Shown: positions 40,978 through 50,187 of the stretch, in pieces
Layout: each line of letters begins with the position of its first letter
Numbering within the stretch: the first letter of the stretch is position 1
Origin: Anaeroplasmataceae bacterium
GTDB lineage: Bacteria; Bacillota_I; Bacilli_A; Acholeplasmatales; Anaeroplasmataceae
Length of the DNA stretch: 64,000 nucleotides
Reading direction: 5' to 3'
Assembly: GCA_029057785.1 (NCBI GenBank)
Contig: JAIDZC010000023.1
Location: 1 to 64,000, forward strand
Notes under the pieces: generated by a model
Database searches by the model: none
Told to the model about the DNA's origin: nothing
Seen by the model: the letters and a program-made list of their open reading frames with translations, nothing else
Position numbers and translations under genes: made by a program

Positions 40978-41411
40978 TATAATTCTCCATAATGTAAGAA
41001 GTCATTTCCACATTCTAATCCTTTTTTAATGCGTACATAAATGAGCTGATCTTCTTCTATTTCCTTTAGATGAAGAATATCTATAACCTCGCATTCCATC
41101 ATACGAGCAGAATGAGGAATTAAAATCATAGAACCCTTTTGTTCTATTTCTATGCCTTTAAACTTATCTAATGATGCAGAATGGTTTTCTCCAAAATGAA
41201 GCGCGATATCCTTTTGATTCTTACTCATAATGGAAATTCCAATTTGATCTCCTACTTCTAAATGCTTTCCTGTATCGCTTTGGGCACCTAATAGACAAAC
41301 CATCTTATCATAGTCCACCTGCATACACCACGCACAGGACATTCCATATTTCACTTTTTTCTTCTCATAAGCAATTACGCCTACACTGTAATCTAATGCA
41401 CTAAATCCCAT
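40977..41411 (-). CDS. flavin reductase-like domain protein
   Basis: SVGVIAYEKKKVKYGMSCAWCMQVDYDKMVCLLGAQSDTGKHLE. Confidence 0.75.
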   Translation of the reverse strand: MGFSALDYSVGVIAYEKKKVKYGMSCAWCMQVDYDKMVCLLGAQSDTGKHLEVGDQIGISIMSKNQKDIALHFGENHSASLDKFKGIEIEQKGSMILIPHSARMMECEVIDILHLKEIEEDQLIYVRIKKGLECGNDFLHYGEL

Positions 41412-42159
41412 ATTTTTCTTCTAACTCCTTTTCCGTTTTTAGTATTTCTTGTTTGATTTCTTCTTTTAGAATTATTTTTCTTTTGATTTTCTTTAATTTT
41501 GGTTTTCCCTTCAAACTAAAAATCCCACCAGGAACAACCCAAGAATTTCTGCAAGAAGATAACCTAGATGCCTTGATTAAGCAATTTGCCCCAGATTCTT
41601 TCGTATTTCCAAAAAGTCTAATCCAACCTCTTACGAGCTTAGAATGTAGTCCATAGGATAGCCTAGATGGAACAATTCCTGGATGAGCGTAGCATATAGA
41701 ATTTGGAAATAGTATTTCTAAATTGTTGATTAATAAATGTTCTATAAGCTTTGTATTTCTATAAATCTTCTTCCATTTTCTAGGATTTAGATCCTGTTTC
41801 GCATGAAGTATACTTATGGAGGAGGTTAATACAATTTTACAGTTTGGTTGAATTTCTAGTATCCTTTTGGCAATGTAATATGGACTAAATGCATTGACCA
41901 TAAAATTATACTCATATCCATCCTGGGTATATTTCTTCTGTTCAAATACTCCACTATTTAGAAATAAAACATCAACCTTCTCTATACTTATTCTATTTAT
42001 AAACTCACAAACACTTTTAAAATCTGACAAATCCAAAGAAATTTGATTTTCACTAGTTTCTAAACTCCGACTTGCTTCTATACAATTTTCATTTTTATAG
42101 TGGAAAGCCAAGCACTTTCCTATAGTTCCTGTAGAACCAATAATCACTATTGTTCTCAT
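41401..42159 (-). CDS. SDR family oxidoreductase
   Basis: IVIIGSTGTIGKCLAFHY; DVLFLNSGVF; VNAFSPYYIAKRIL. Confidence 0.8.
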   Translation of the reverse strand: MRTIVIIGSTGTIGKCLAFHYKNENCIEASRSLETSENQISLDLSDFKSVCEFINRISIEKVDVLFLNSGVFEQKKYTQDGYEYNFMVNAFSPYYIAKRILEIQPNCKIVLTSSISILHAKQDLNPRKWKKIYRNTKLIEHLLINNLEILFPNSICYAHPGIVPSRLSYGLHSKLVRGWIRLFGNTKESGANCLIKASRLSSCRNSWVVPGGIFSLKGKPKLKKIKRKIILKEEIKQEILKTEKELEEKYGI

Positions 42160-42199
42160 AACAAAGAAACATTGCCCGCACTTTATGCGAGCAATTTTA

Positions 42200-42790
42200 T
42201 CAATTTAAATTAAACCTTCTCTTAGTATAGGCACATACAGCCTCCACTGCAGTTTCTATACCATTTTTAGAATTGATACACAAATCATAAGAATCTGGCT
42301 TTCCCCATTCTTTATCTGTATAAAAATTATAGTAAGAACGTCTCTTTTTATTCTTTTTAGAAATGATACTAGCAGCCTTTGCAGGATTAATTTTGTAATA
42401 TGTGATAGCACGCTCAATCTTATCTTCAATTGGAGCACAGATAAATACCTTAACTACATTTGGATTATCCTTCAACACATAATCCGCACAACGACCTACT
42501 ATGACACAGGATTCCTGACTGGCAATCTTCTTAATTGTATCAAATTGGGCCAAAAATACCTTTTGACCTAAGGACATATCCATACCATACAATCCTTGAG
42601 CATAAGAGAATGCACTTTCCTTTGTTTCATCATAATTTTCTAGACAGGTTTGAGATATACCAGATAAATTTGATGCCTTAGTAAGTAGTTCGGAATCATA
42701 AAAGCCAATTCCAAGCTTTTCTGCAATAAGCTTTCCAATAAAACGACCACCGCTTCCATATTCACGACTAATAGTAATTACATATTTCAT
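42200..42790 (-). CDS. cytidylate kinase-like family protein
   Basis: ITISREYGSGGRFIGKLIAEKLGIGFYDSELL. Confidence 0.92.
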   Translation of the reverse strand: MKYVITISREYGSGGRFIGKLIAEKLGIGFYDSELLTKASNLSGISQTCLENYDETKESAFSYAQGLYGMDMSLGQKVFLAQFDTIKKIASQESCVIVGRCADYVLKDNPNVVKVFICAPIEDKIERAITYYKINPAKAASIISKKNKKRRSYYNFYTDKEWGKPDSYDLCINSKNGIETAVEAVCAYTKRRFNLN

Positions 42791-42919
42791 CTTTTTTTCC
42801 TCCTCTTACTTCTTCATCTTCTATCTATATTATAGCATTATTTCTAAAAAAATGTAAGTGTTTTCATTTAATTTTTTATGGTTTTTTAGGCATAAAGTCT
42901 TAAAAAAATAAAAAAAGGG

Positions 42920-42947
42920 TTGACTTGAATTTGAATTATGATATAAT
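42920..42947 (+). promoter_or_regulatory. sigma-70 type promoter for tRNA-Glu
   Basis: TTGACT-N16-TATAAT. Confidence 0.8.
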
Positions 42948-42965
42948 AAATGAGCAATAACAAAT

Positions 42966-43041
42966 GGCCTGTTGGTGAAACGGTTAACACACATGCCTTT
43001 CACGCATGCATTTATGGGTTCGAACCCCGTACAGGTCACCA
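42966..43041 (+). tRNA. tRNA-Glu(TTC), CCA encoded
   Basis: GGCCTGTTGGTGAAACGGTTAACACACATGCCTTTCACGCATGC...GGGTTCGAACCCC..ACAGGTCACCA. Confidence 0.95.
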
Positions 43042-43052
43042 TTAAAAAATAC

Positions 43053-43079
43053 GCTATTCCATTTGGAATAGCTTTTTTT
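43053..43079 (+). terminator. Rho-independent terminator after tRNA-Glu
   Basis: GCTATTCC-ATTT-GGAATAGC-TTTTTTT. Confidence 0.9.
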
Positions 43080-43607
43080 ATCTATTATCAATCAGCATTT
43101 GATAATATTCTTTAGAATTAATCTGTAATCCTTCATTTGTTTTCTCAATATAACTTAGAAACTTTTTTGTCGTAAAAATTTCTTTATAATTCTTCATTTC
43201 ACTTAAATCAATGTGTCCCATAAATAGAACAACATTTTCAATAGGAGCATCTTCTCCTAAAATAGTCTTTAAGAATTTGATATTTTCCTCGTTACTAAGG
43301 ATGGGATTTGGAATAGTTTTATTTCCTATGCTCCAATTTACATCTTCAAGATTTCCTATACATTTTCCGTCGAATTTATTTCCTGTTATACAAAGAATAC
43401 GCCATGGTGTAATTAAAATATAATCTATTTTTCCAGAGTAATGAATTGCTCCAAAATACCCCTTTTTTTTATATATCTTCTTGTGATTTTATTTAAATTA
43501 GACGTAAAGGTTCCTCCTCGATTTTTTTGAACTATACCAAACATTATAATTAATCCAAGAAAAAATATAAATAAGCAACCAAATAAAAAAGATAAAAAAA
43601 TCCCCAT
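43078..43607 (-). pseudogene. membrane-anchored NERD-domain protein interrupted by frameshift (ORF 43425..43607 plus downstream frame)
   Basis: TM N-terminus, then with one extra A in A8 run: RYIKKKGYFGAIHYSGKIDYILITPWRILCITGNKFDGKCIGNLEDVNWSIGNKTIPNPILSNEENIKFLKTIL...LIDNR*. Confidence 0.7.
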
Positions 43608-43642
43608 CTCAGCACCTTCTTCTTCTAAGCATTATATCATAT

Positions 43643-43972
43643 TTAAAAAAGTAGAACAATAATTAGAATGATAGTTCCTATAACTGCGCTACCAAACATC
43701 AATATTTTAGAAAGAATATTAATTCTTCTTCTTTTATATGCATCTGTAAAATAATTATAATCCTTATAAAAGGAAAGACTTTCTAAATACTCTAATGCTT
43801 TCTTTTTTTTAGAATAATAAATTAAATCTTCTAGAGAATCAATGCATTGATTCTCTAATTTCTTACTATCTTCATAATCCATTTCTGAAAAAAGCTTTAA
43901 AGCCTCAACAAAATCTTTTTGCTCAAATGCCTCTTTAGCCTTTCGATATTGTTCTTCCATTATCCTATCCAC
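43643..43972 (-). CDS. TPR-like protein with C-terminal TM
   Basis: EEQYRKAKEAFEQKDFVEALKLFSEMDYEDSKKL; C-terminal hydrophobic tail. Confidence 0.65.
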   Translation of the reverse strand: MDRIMEEQYRKAKEAFEQKDFVEALKLFSEMDYEDSKKLENQCIDSLEDLIYYSKKKKALEYLESLSFYKDYNYFTDAYKRRRINILSKILMFGSAVIGTIILIIVLLF

Positions 43973-44835
43973 TCCATAATTCCTAAAATAACATATCCAA
44001 TCATTAATGAATATAAGAAAAGGATGAGGGCCATAATGCCAACATTTTTTCTCATTTCTTTAAACTTTAATAAGTATACTAAACCCACTCCAGCATTTAC
44101 ACTTAAGCCTGTAACCAACGCTCCAAAGGATAAACCCTCCATTAAAAATAACTCACTCATCAATACACTTGCTGCACAGTTAGGAATAAGTCCTATCACT
44201 CCTGAAACAAGAGGTCCTAAAGCTTTATTGCTTTGGAGAAAGACTAGAATTGTATCTTCACCAATATAATAAACTAGCATCCCGAAAATAAGATTTATAA
44301 TAAACACATAACCAAAAATTTTTAGACAATGAATAAGAGGGTGAATGAAATGCTTTTGAAATTTACTTTCCTCATGATGATGCTCACAACAATCCAATTT
44401 TAAATCCTCTGCATCAAAAACAAGAGCCTTTTCCTTATGAATTCGATCGATGATATACCCAAGTACACAAGCAAATATAAATTTAATGCCTAGTAGTGGA
44501 ATAACATATACCATCTTTTTATAGTCACTAAATAAAATAAATAATGCCTCATCAGAACAAGCAAAAAAGATAGCAAGAATGGTTCCCATACTCATCTCTT
44601 TCTTCTGATACATCTCCGCACCAACAACAGATATTCCACACTCAGGTATTAGCCCACAGCTCGCGCCAATGAGGGGAGAAACTCTCTTATGTTTTTGAAA
44701 GAGATGGGTAATCTTATCATGAGCAAAGGAAAAAATAAAATAGAGGACAAATGCAATGCCAAAAACCTTAAAACTATCTAGGAATGCATCTAAACAAACA
44801 TCAATCACGATTTCTACACCCCTCGCATACGCCAA
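43960..44835 (-). CDS. putative metal exporter (ArsP_2-like, 10-TM family)
   Basis: Paired motifs GLIPECGISV / GLIPNCAASV; His/Cys-rich loop CCEHHHEE. Confidence 0.75.
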   Translation of the reverse strand: MAYARGVEIVIDVCLDAFLDSFKVFGIAFVLYFIFSFAHDKITHLFQKHKRVSPLIGASCGLIPECGISVVGAEMYQKKEMSMGTILAIFFACSDEALFILFSDYKKMVYVIPLLGIKFIFACVLGYIIDRIHKEKALVFDAEDLKLDCCEHHHEESKFQKHFIHPLIHCLKIFGYVFIINLIFGMLVYYIGEDTILVFLQSNKALGPLVSGVIGLIPNCAASVLMSELFLMEGLSFGALVTGLSVNAGVGLVYLLKFKEMRKNVGIMALILFLYSLMIGYVILGIMEWIG

Positions 44836-45184
44836 AAATCATCGTACTTCCTTGATCCATTAAAAAACCATGATGATTAGATAAATGTGTAATAAAATCA
44901 AATGTTTGTTCACATTTTAAATGAAATATTTTACCACAAGCCTTACAAACAAGATGAAGATGATTTTCACAATCCTGAGCATATTGATATTCATAGGCCT
45001 TCTTCGTAAAATTGTAAGCTTTACGCACAATTTTATTTTCCTCAAGTAAGTGAAGTTTACGATAAATTGTGGCTTTATTGATTTGGCTTTTAAAAACATC
45101 AAGTAAGGCTAACGCAGTATAAGCTTCCTCTGGATGAGCCTTAAAAAAATCTAAAATAATCCTTTGATGGTTGGTTTGATACAT
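44801..45184 (-). CDS. Fur family transcriptional regulator (Zur-like)
   Basis: KATIYRKLHLLEENKIV; HLHLVCKACGKIFHLKC...CEGC. Confidence 0.9.
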   Translation of the reverse strand: MYQTNHQRIILDFFKAHPEEAYTALALLDVFKSQINKATIYRKLHLLEENKIVRKAYNFTKKAYEYQYAQDCENHLHLVCKACGKIFHLKCEQTFDFITHLSNHHGFLMDQGSTMIFGVCEGCRNRD

Positions 45185-45196
45185 AGCACACCTCTT

Positions 45197-45213
45197 TTGC
45201 GACCGAGTCGCAA
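45197..45213. promoter_or_regulatory. candidate Fur-family operator palindrome
   Basis: TTGCGAC-CGA-GTCGCAA perfect 7-bp arms just upstream of Fur-like start. Confidence 0.6.
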
Positions 45214-45280
45214 TTGTTATTATTATACTTCTTTTTCTAATAAAATCAAGAACTCAAGCATAAAATTTTTTGGTGATGCT

Positions 45281-46426
45281 ATGAAAAAATACTTAATTTT
45301 ATACAACATTGTCCTTTTTACTATCATTGGAATAGGTCTAGTTATGATTTACTCTGCATCTAGCATTTGGGCAGAATACAAGACAGGTAATCCATACTAT
45401 TATCTTTTAAGACAAGGACTATTCTTTGGTGTTGGACTTGTTGGCTATGTCATAGCAGTTAAAATCCCTTATACCTTTTGGTTAAAGTATGCTAATAAAA
45501 TCTTTTTTGGATGTCTTCTTCTTTTAATTTTAGTTCTAATTCCTGGAATTGGGATTGTAAGAGGAGGAGCAAGATCATGGATAGGTATTGGAGATTTCTC
45601 TATTCAACCAGCTGAATTTATGAAACTAGGACTTATAATTTTTACTGCAAAATTTTTATCCAAAAATAAAGGTATTCTTAAAAAAAATAAATATTTTTAT
45701 TTATATATGATTTTTGTAGGAATCATTTTTGGTTTGATTCTTTTACAGCCAGACTTTGGTAGTGGTCTAATTATGGTTATGAGTATTGTAATGCTATTAT
45801 TTATAGGTGAATTTCAACTGAAAAACATAGTGATAGGTGTTGTAGCAGCAGTTGTTGGTCTAACCCTAATGATCCTAGCTGCTCCATACCGATTAGAGCG
45901 CATTATTTCTTTTCTAGATCCATGGAATGATCCCCTAGGGAGTGGATTTCAAATCATTCAATCCTTATATGCCATTTCTCCTGCTTCCCTATTTGGATAT
46001 GGACTATTCAAATCCAAGCAAAAATATTTTTATTTGCCCGAACCAGGCAATGATTTTATTTTTGCTATAATTGTAGAGGAACTTGGTATATTAGGTGGTG
46101 TGCTCTTAATTTTCTTGTTTGGTTATTTAATATATTTGGGTTATAAATTAGCTAAATCCTCAAAGGATAGCTTTGCAAGTTACTTAGTTTTTGGGTTTAC
46201 TTCTCTTCTTATGATTCAGGTTTTCATCAATATCGCAGTTGTTATTGGTCTAATCCCTGTTACAGGTGTAACCTTACCCTTTGTCTCCTATGGTGGTTCA
46301 AGTCTAGTCATATCTATGTTTATGATGGGAATAACCTATAATGCGATGAAAACATGTGAAAAGGATTTATCTTTTGAATATAACATAAGAAGAAAAAGAA
46401 AAAAGCCCAAACGGGCTAATCAATAA
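45281..46426 (+). CDS. RodA/FtsW/SpoVE (SEDS) family protein
   Basis: LVMIYSASSIWAEYKTGNPYYYLLRQ; PVTGVTLPFVSYGGSSLV; start refined (longer ORF overlaps Fur gene). Confidence 0.93.
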   Translation: MKKYLILYNIVLFTIIGIGLVMIYSASSIWAEYKTGNPYYYLLRQGLFFGVGLVGYVIAVKIPYTFWLKYANKIFFGCLLLLILVLIPGIGIVRGGARSWIGIGDFSIQPAEFMKLGLIIFTAKFLSKNKGILKKNKYFYLYMIFVGIIFGLILLQPDFGSGLIMVMSIVMLLFIGEFQLKNIVIGVVAAVVGLTLMILAAPYRLERIISFLDPWNDPLGSGFQIIQSLYAISPASLFGYGLFKSKQKYFYLPEPGNDFIFAIIVEELGILGGVLLIFLFGYLIYLGYKLAKSSKDSFASYLVFGFTSLLMIQVFINIAVVIGLIPVTGVTLPFVSYGGSSLVISMFMMGITYNAMKTCEKDLSFEYNIRRKRKKPKRANQ

Positions 46427-47129
46427 GCATTCTTTCATCTATAGGTTCTTTATTTTGTAAATCTAAAAAGCATTCTTTTAATGGGTCACTTGTTTTTGCC
46501 AAAGCTCTTACAAAGGTCTCAGCCACCATAAGTGCTCCCTCCATAACTAAATGAGAATGATCATCCTTAGCTTCTGGATGAGCTGCATAGGTTCCTGCAG
46601 GAAAAATCATATGAAATTTCTTTGATTCTTCTTCACCTAATTTATTATATAAATCTATAGTGAGTTTGTTTAAATCAATGCAAGTATATCCATATTCTTT
46701 TGCAAAATCTAGCATAGCCTGTGGATAGTCTTGATGTGTATTGATACATTTTCCATTTTCAAACTTATGTCTTGTAATAGAGGTTGCATATACAATATGG
46801 CAACCTTTTTCTTCTGTCTTCTTGGCAAAATATTTTAGATTTTCTTGATACACACCATAGGCATCTGTATAACGAGAAGGGTCGTTGATTTTTTCATCAT
46901 TATGACCAAATTGACAGAGAACATAATCTCCAGGCTGTAATCTATTTAAGATGACATCAAATCTGCCTTCTTCAATAAAGCTTTTTGTACTTCTACCATT
47001 TTCTGCATGGTCTTCAATTAGACAGTCATTTTTAGCAAATAGATGTAACACCTGACCCCATCCAACTTGTGGGTAAGAATAGATGTTATTATACTTCATA
47101 GTAGAATCTCCCATCATAAAGATTTTCAT
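46416..47129 (-). CDS. SGNH/GDSL hydrolase (rhamnogalacturonan acetylesterase-like)
   Basis: MKIFMMGDSTM; ENGRSTKSFIEEGR; QFGHNDEK; D..H C-term. Confidence 0.88.
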   Translation of the reverse strand: MKIFMMGDSTMKYNNIYSYPQVGWGQVLHLFAKNDCLIEDHAENGRSTKSFIEEGRFDVILNRLQPGDYVLCQFGHNDEKINDPSRYTDAYGVYQENLKYFAKKTEEKGCHIVYATSITRHKFENGKCINTHQDYPQAMLDFAKEYGYTCIDLNKLTIDLYNKLGEEESKKFHMIFPAGTYAAHPEAKDDHSHLVMEGALMVAETFVRALAKTSDPLKECFLDLQNKEPIDERMLID

Positions 47130-47178
47130 AATATCTTTCCTTTCTTTAAAAATGAAAAGGGCTTAAAAGCCCTTTTTC

Positions 47179-47352
47179 TTACTTATATTTCTTACGAGCC
47201 TCTTGACGCTTTTGTTTACGAACATCACTAGGTTTTAGATAATATTGACGTTTTTTCGCCTCTTGAAGGTTACCAGATCTAGAAACATCTCTTTTAAATC
47301 TACGTAATGCATCTTCGATGCTTTCTTTTTCACGTACAACAGTTTTTGGCAT
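47179..47352 (-). CDS. rpsU: 30S ribosomal protein S21
   Basis: [38 protein letters not shown]. Confidence 0.97.
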   Translation of the reverse strand: MPKTVVREKESIEDALRRFKRDVSRSGNLQEAKKRQYYLKPSDVRKQKRQEARKKYK

Positions 47353-47493
47353 GACTAAGCCTCCTTCCAAGGACGAATTCCTATAATATTATACATAAAG
47401 TCAAATCAAATGTAAAGATTTTTTTATAAAAAATAATGGTTTTTGTAAAAAATTAAAAATTCTATGAAAAAAGTAGTATTTTTCATCATTATT

Positions 47494-48804
47494 TTACTTC
47501 TCGATAAGAACTCCATATAATTGCTGATGCAATATTTTTTCTATTTTAACTAAAACATTTTTCTTAAGATAGGTCTCATTTTTGGCAATATAAATTTGAA
47601 GATAATTACTAGAATGTCCTACCATATAGGTATCATCAAAAATTTGTTCAATGATAACCTCTACAACACTGCCAATAAACTTTTTAGCATAGTCTGCTTC
47701 TAATTCCTTTGATAAAGAAATGAGCTTTCCTGTACGTTCTTTTTTTATAGATTCTTGAATTTGAGGAAAGCTGCAAGCCTTTGTACCCTTTCGCATAGAA
47801 TAAGGAAAAACATGAAGCTTGCTGAAATTCACCTTTTTTATAAACTCCACAGAAGCTATAAATTCCTCTTCTGTTTCATAAGGGAAGCCTACAATGACAT
47901 CCGTTGTAATAGAGATATCCGTGCGTACACTTCTTATTTTTTCTATTTTTTTCAAGAAAAAATCTGTATTGTACTTTCTTTCCATCTTCTCTAAAACAGC
48001 ATCACTTCCACTTTGAAGTGGTAAATGAAGATGATCTGCTAAAATTTTAGAATTTGACATTAGTTTGATAAAGTCATCATCTACTTCATTAATTTCAATA
48101 GACGATAATCTTAATCTTTCTAATCTAGGGATTTCTGTTAGAATTCTTTGAATGAGTGAGGAAAGATTTGTGCTTTGGTCTTGATATCTACCTGTATGGA
48201 TACCTGCCAAAACAACCTCTAAATACCCCTCGTTCACAATTCTTTTAATTTCATTTATAACCTCATCCGCAGGTTTAGAACGAACTGGACCTCTAGCATA
48301 AGGAATAATACAATATGTACAAAAATTCTCACAGCCATCCTCAATTTTCACAAATGCACGAGTATGATCATAGGTTGTTACCTCTAAAGGCTCATATTCT
48401 CGATGATTAAATATATCTAAAAGCTCAATCTTTTTTTCAATTGTTTTATCTAAAAGTTTATCTTCAAGCATAGGAAGTATATCTAATTTATTTCCATTTC
48501 CTACTAAAATATCTACACCATCTAATTCTAATGCTTCTTTATTGGTTTGACTATAACATCCCATTACACATAGGACAGCATCCGGATTAAGTTTAGCAAG
48601 ACGATGAATCATCCTTCTGCTTTTCGCATCTGCCATATTCGTTACAGAACAGGTGTTGATGATATAGGCATCACAAAAAGGAGTAGGCTCTCCTACTTCA
48701 TATCCTTTTTTTATCAATTCATTTTTTAATGCATTAGACTCATAAATATTCACCTTACAGCCCAATGTGACAAAGCCTATCTTTTTCATTATTTCAATTC
48801 CCAT
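47494..48804 (-). CDS. mtaB: tRNA t6A37 methylthiotransferase MtaB
   Basis: GFVTLGCKVNIYESNAL; EDGCENFCTYCIIPYARGPVRS. Confidence 0.95.
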   Translation of the reverse strand: MGIEIMKKIGFVTLGCKVNIYESNALKNELIKKGYEVGEPTPFCDAYIINTCSVTNMADAKSRRMIHRLAKLNPDAVLCVMGCYSQTNKEALELDGVDILVGNGNKLDILPMLEDKLLDKTIEKKIELLDIFNHREYEPLEVTTYDHTRAFVKIEDGCENFCTYCIIPYARGPVRSKPADEVINEIKRIVNEGYLEVVLAGIHTGRYQDQSTNLSSLIQRILTEIPRLERLRLSSIEINEVDDDFIKLMSNSKILADHLHLPLQSGSDAVLEKMERKYNTDFFLKKIEKIRSVRTDISITTDVIVGFPYETEEEFIASVEFIKKVNFSKLHVFPYSMRKGTKACSFPQIQESIKKERTGKLISLSKELEADYAKKFIGSVVEVIIEQIFDDTYMVGHSSNYLQIYIAKNETYLKKNVLVKIEKILHQQLYGVLIEK

Positions 48805-49523
48805 TCATAGCTCATTGCTGATAATATATAATAAATTACGGTTTCTGTTCTTAATATTCTTGGTCCAAGTCCAACTCGGATAAAGCCTTGATTCTCCAAG
48901 TAACTTACCTCTTCAGGTGTAATACCACCCTCAGGTCCAACCACAATTGCAATCCTGTCCTTAGATGTTGCAGACTGAATGGCTGTTTTGAAAGCACTCT
49001 TTTCTCCTTCTTTAGCACTTTCTTCATAGCATAATAGTTTAATCGTATAGCTTGAAAAATCCATTTCCTTAAGCTTCTTTATGTCTTTCACACGAGGAAC
49101 AATATTTCTAAAGGATTGTTCAGCTGCCTCCTTTGCAATTCGATTCAATCGCTCTAGCCTATTCACTTTCTTTTCAGAATCTATTTTGACAATCGAACGA
49201 GTCATTAGTGTTGGATGTATCTCTGAGATACCTAACTGTGTTCCATACTTTATAATAGATTCTAGTTTATCTCCTTTAGGATAGCCTTGGAATAAGGAAA
49301 CAAAAACTGGCAATTCAAAATTGCCAGCCACTTCTTCAACAACTCTAAATTTAACATCCTTATTTCCAATTTCTTCAATCTCTGCTAAAAAGGTTGTTCT
49401 ATCTACACCAATTAAAAACTGATCATGAACTTTCCCTCTGAGCACATTTTTGATTTGATAACTTACCTCTTTAGATAAACATTTGTTTTCAAACTCTTCT
49501 GAGGAAATAAAAAACTTTTGCAT
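48789..49523 (-). CDS. rsmE: 16S rRNA m3U1498 methyltransferase RsmE
   Basis: KGDKLESIIKYGTQLGISEIHP; IVVGPEGGITPEEV; LGPRILRTETV. Confidence 0.95.
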   Translation of the reverse strand: MQKFFISSEEFENKCLSKEVSYQIKNVLRGKVHDQFLIGVDRTTFLAEIEEIGNKDVKFRVVEEVAGNFELPVFVSLFQGYPKGDKLESIIKYGTQLGISEIHPTLMTRSIVKIDSEKKVNRLERLNRIAKEAAEQSFRNIVPRVKDIKKLKEMDFSSYTIKLLCYEESAKEGEKSAFKTAIQSATSKDRIAIVVGPEGGITPEEVSYLENQGFIRVGLGPRILRTETVIYYILSAMSYEWELK

Positions 49524-49524
49524 A

Positions 49525-50094
49525 CTATTGTGCCTTAAATTTACGATATTGGATTAATACTATAGGAATTAAAGCCGTAAATGTAGCTAATCCACCCCAT
49601 AATGCTGCACATAGTATTAACACATTTTCAAAGCTTTGTTCAATAAGATAATAAATAGTTAGTCCCAAAGTTAATGCTAAATAGATAAAGTAGAAAACAA
49701 TCGTTGCATAATAAAATATATCAATGAATCTACTCTTTTCATGAACAGCTGCTTTTTTAACAAGCTCATATGCCTCTTCATCAAGATATTCTATATATAG
49801 GCAATCATATCCATAAGGAGTTAAATCCTTACGTTCATTATAATCATTCTTGTTATTTTCAACTAAAGGACAAACCATAACAAGTTCTAGAGTTTCGTTA
49901 TTTTGATATAAGTCATAAAGTCCTTTATATTTTTTATCATAAGTCATCTTTGTATAAAGAGAAAAATCAAAGTTTTCTTCTTCCTTTTGTTCAAATAAAC
50001 CTAATTTGATTTCTGTTAATGCTTTTAAAGTTTCTTTTCTTTTAGTATCTTCAAATAATAATTTTTCAAATTCCTTCATATCATTTTCCTCCAT
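49525..50094 (-). CDS. membrane protein, unknown (occupies usual prmA position)
   Basis: 189 aa, two C-terminal TMs. Confidence 0.65.
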   Translation of the reverse strand: MEENDMKEFEKLLFEDTKRKETLKALTEIKLGLFEQKEEENFDFSLYTKMTYDKKYKGLYDLYQNNETLELVMVCPLVENNKNDYNERKDLTPYGYDCLYIEYLDEEAYELVKKAAVHEKSRFIDIFYYATIVFYFIYLALTLGLTIYYLIEQSFENVLILCAALWGGLATFTALIPIVLIQYRKFKAQ

Positions 50095-50187
50095 ACATAT
50101 ATTATTTAAATTATATCAATTTTAATAAGGTTTATCAAGATTATAGTATAAAGAAAAAGGCTAAATTCTTTCATTTAGCCTTAATTT

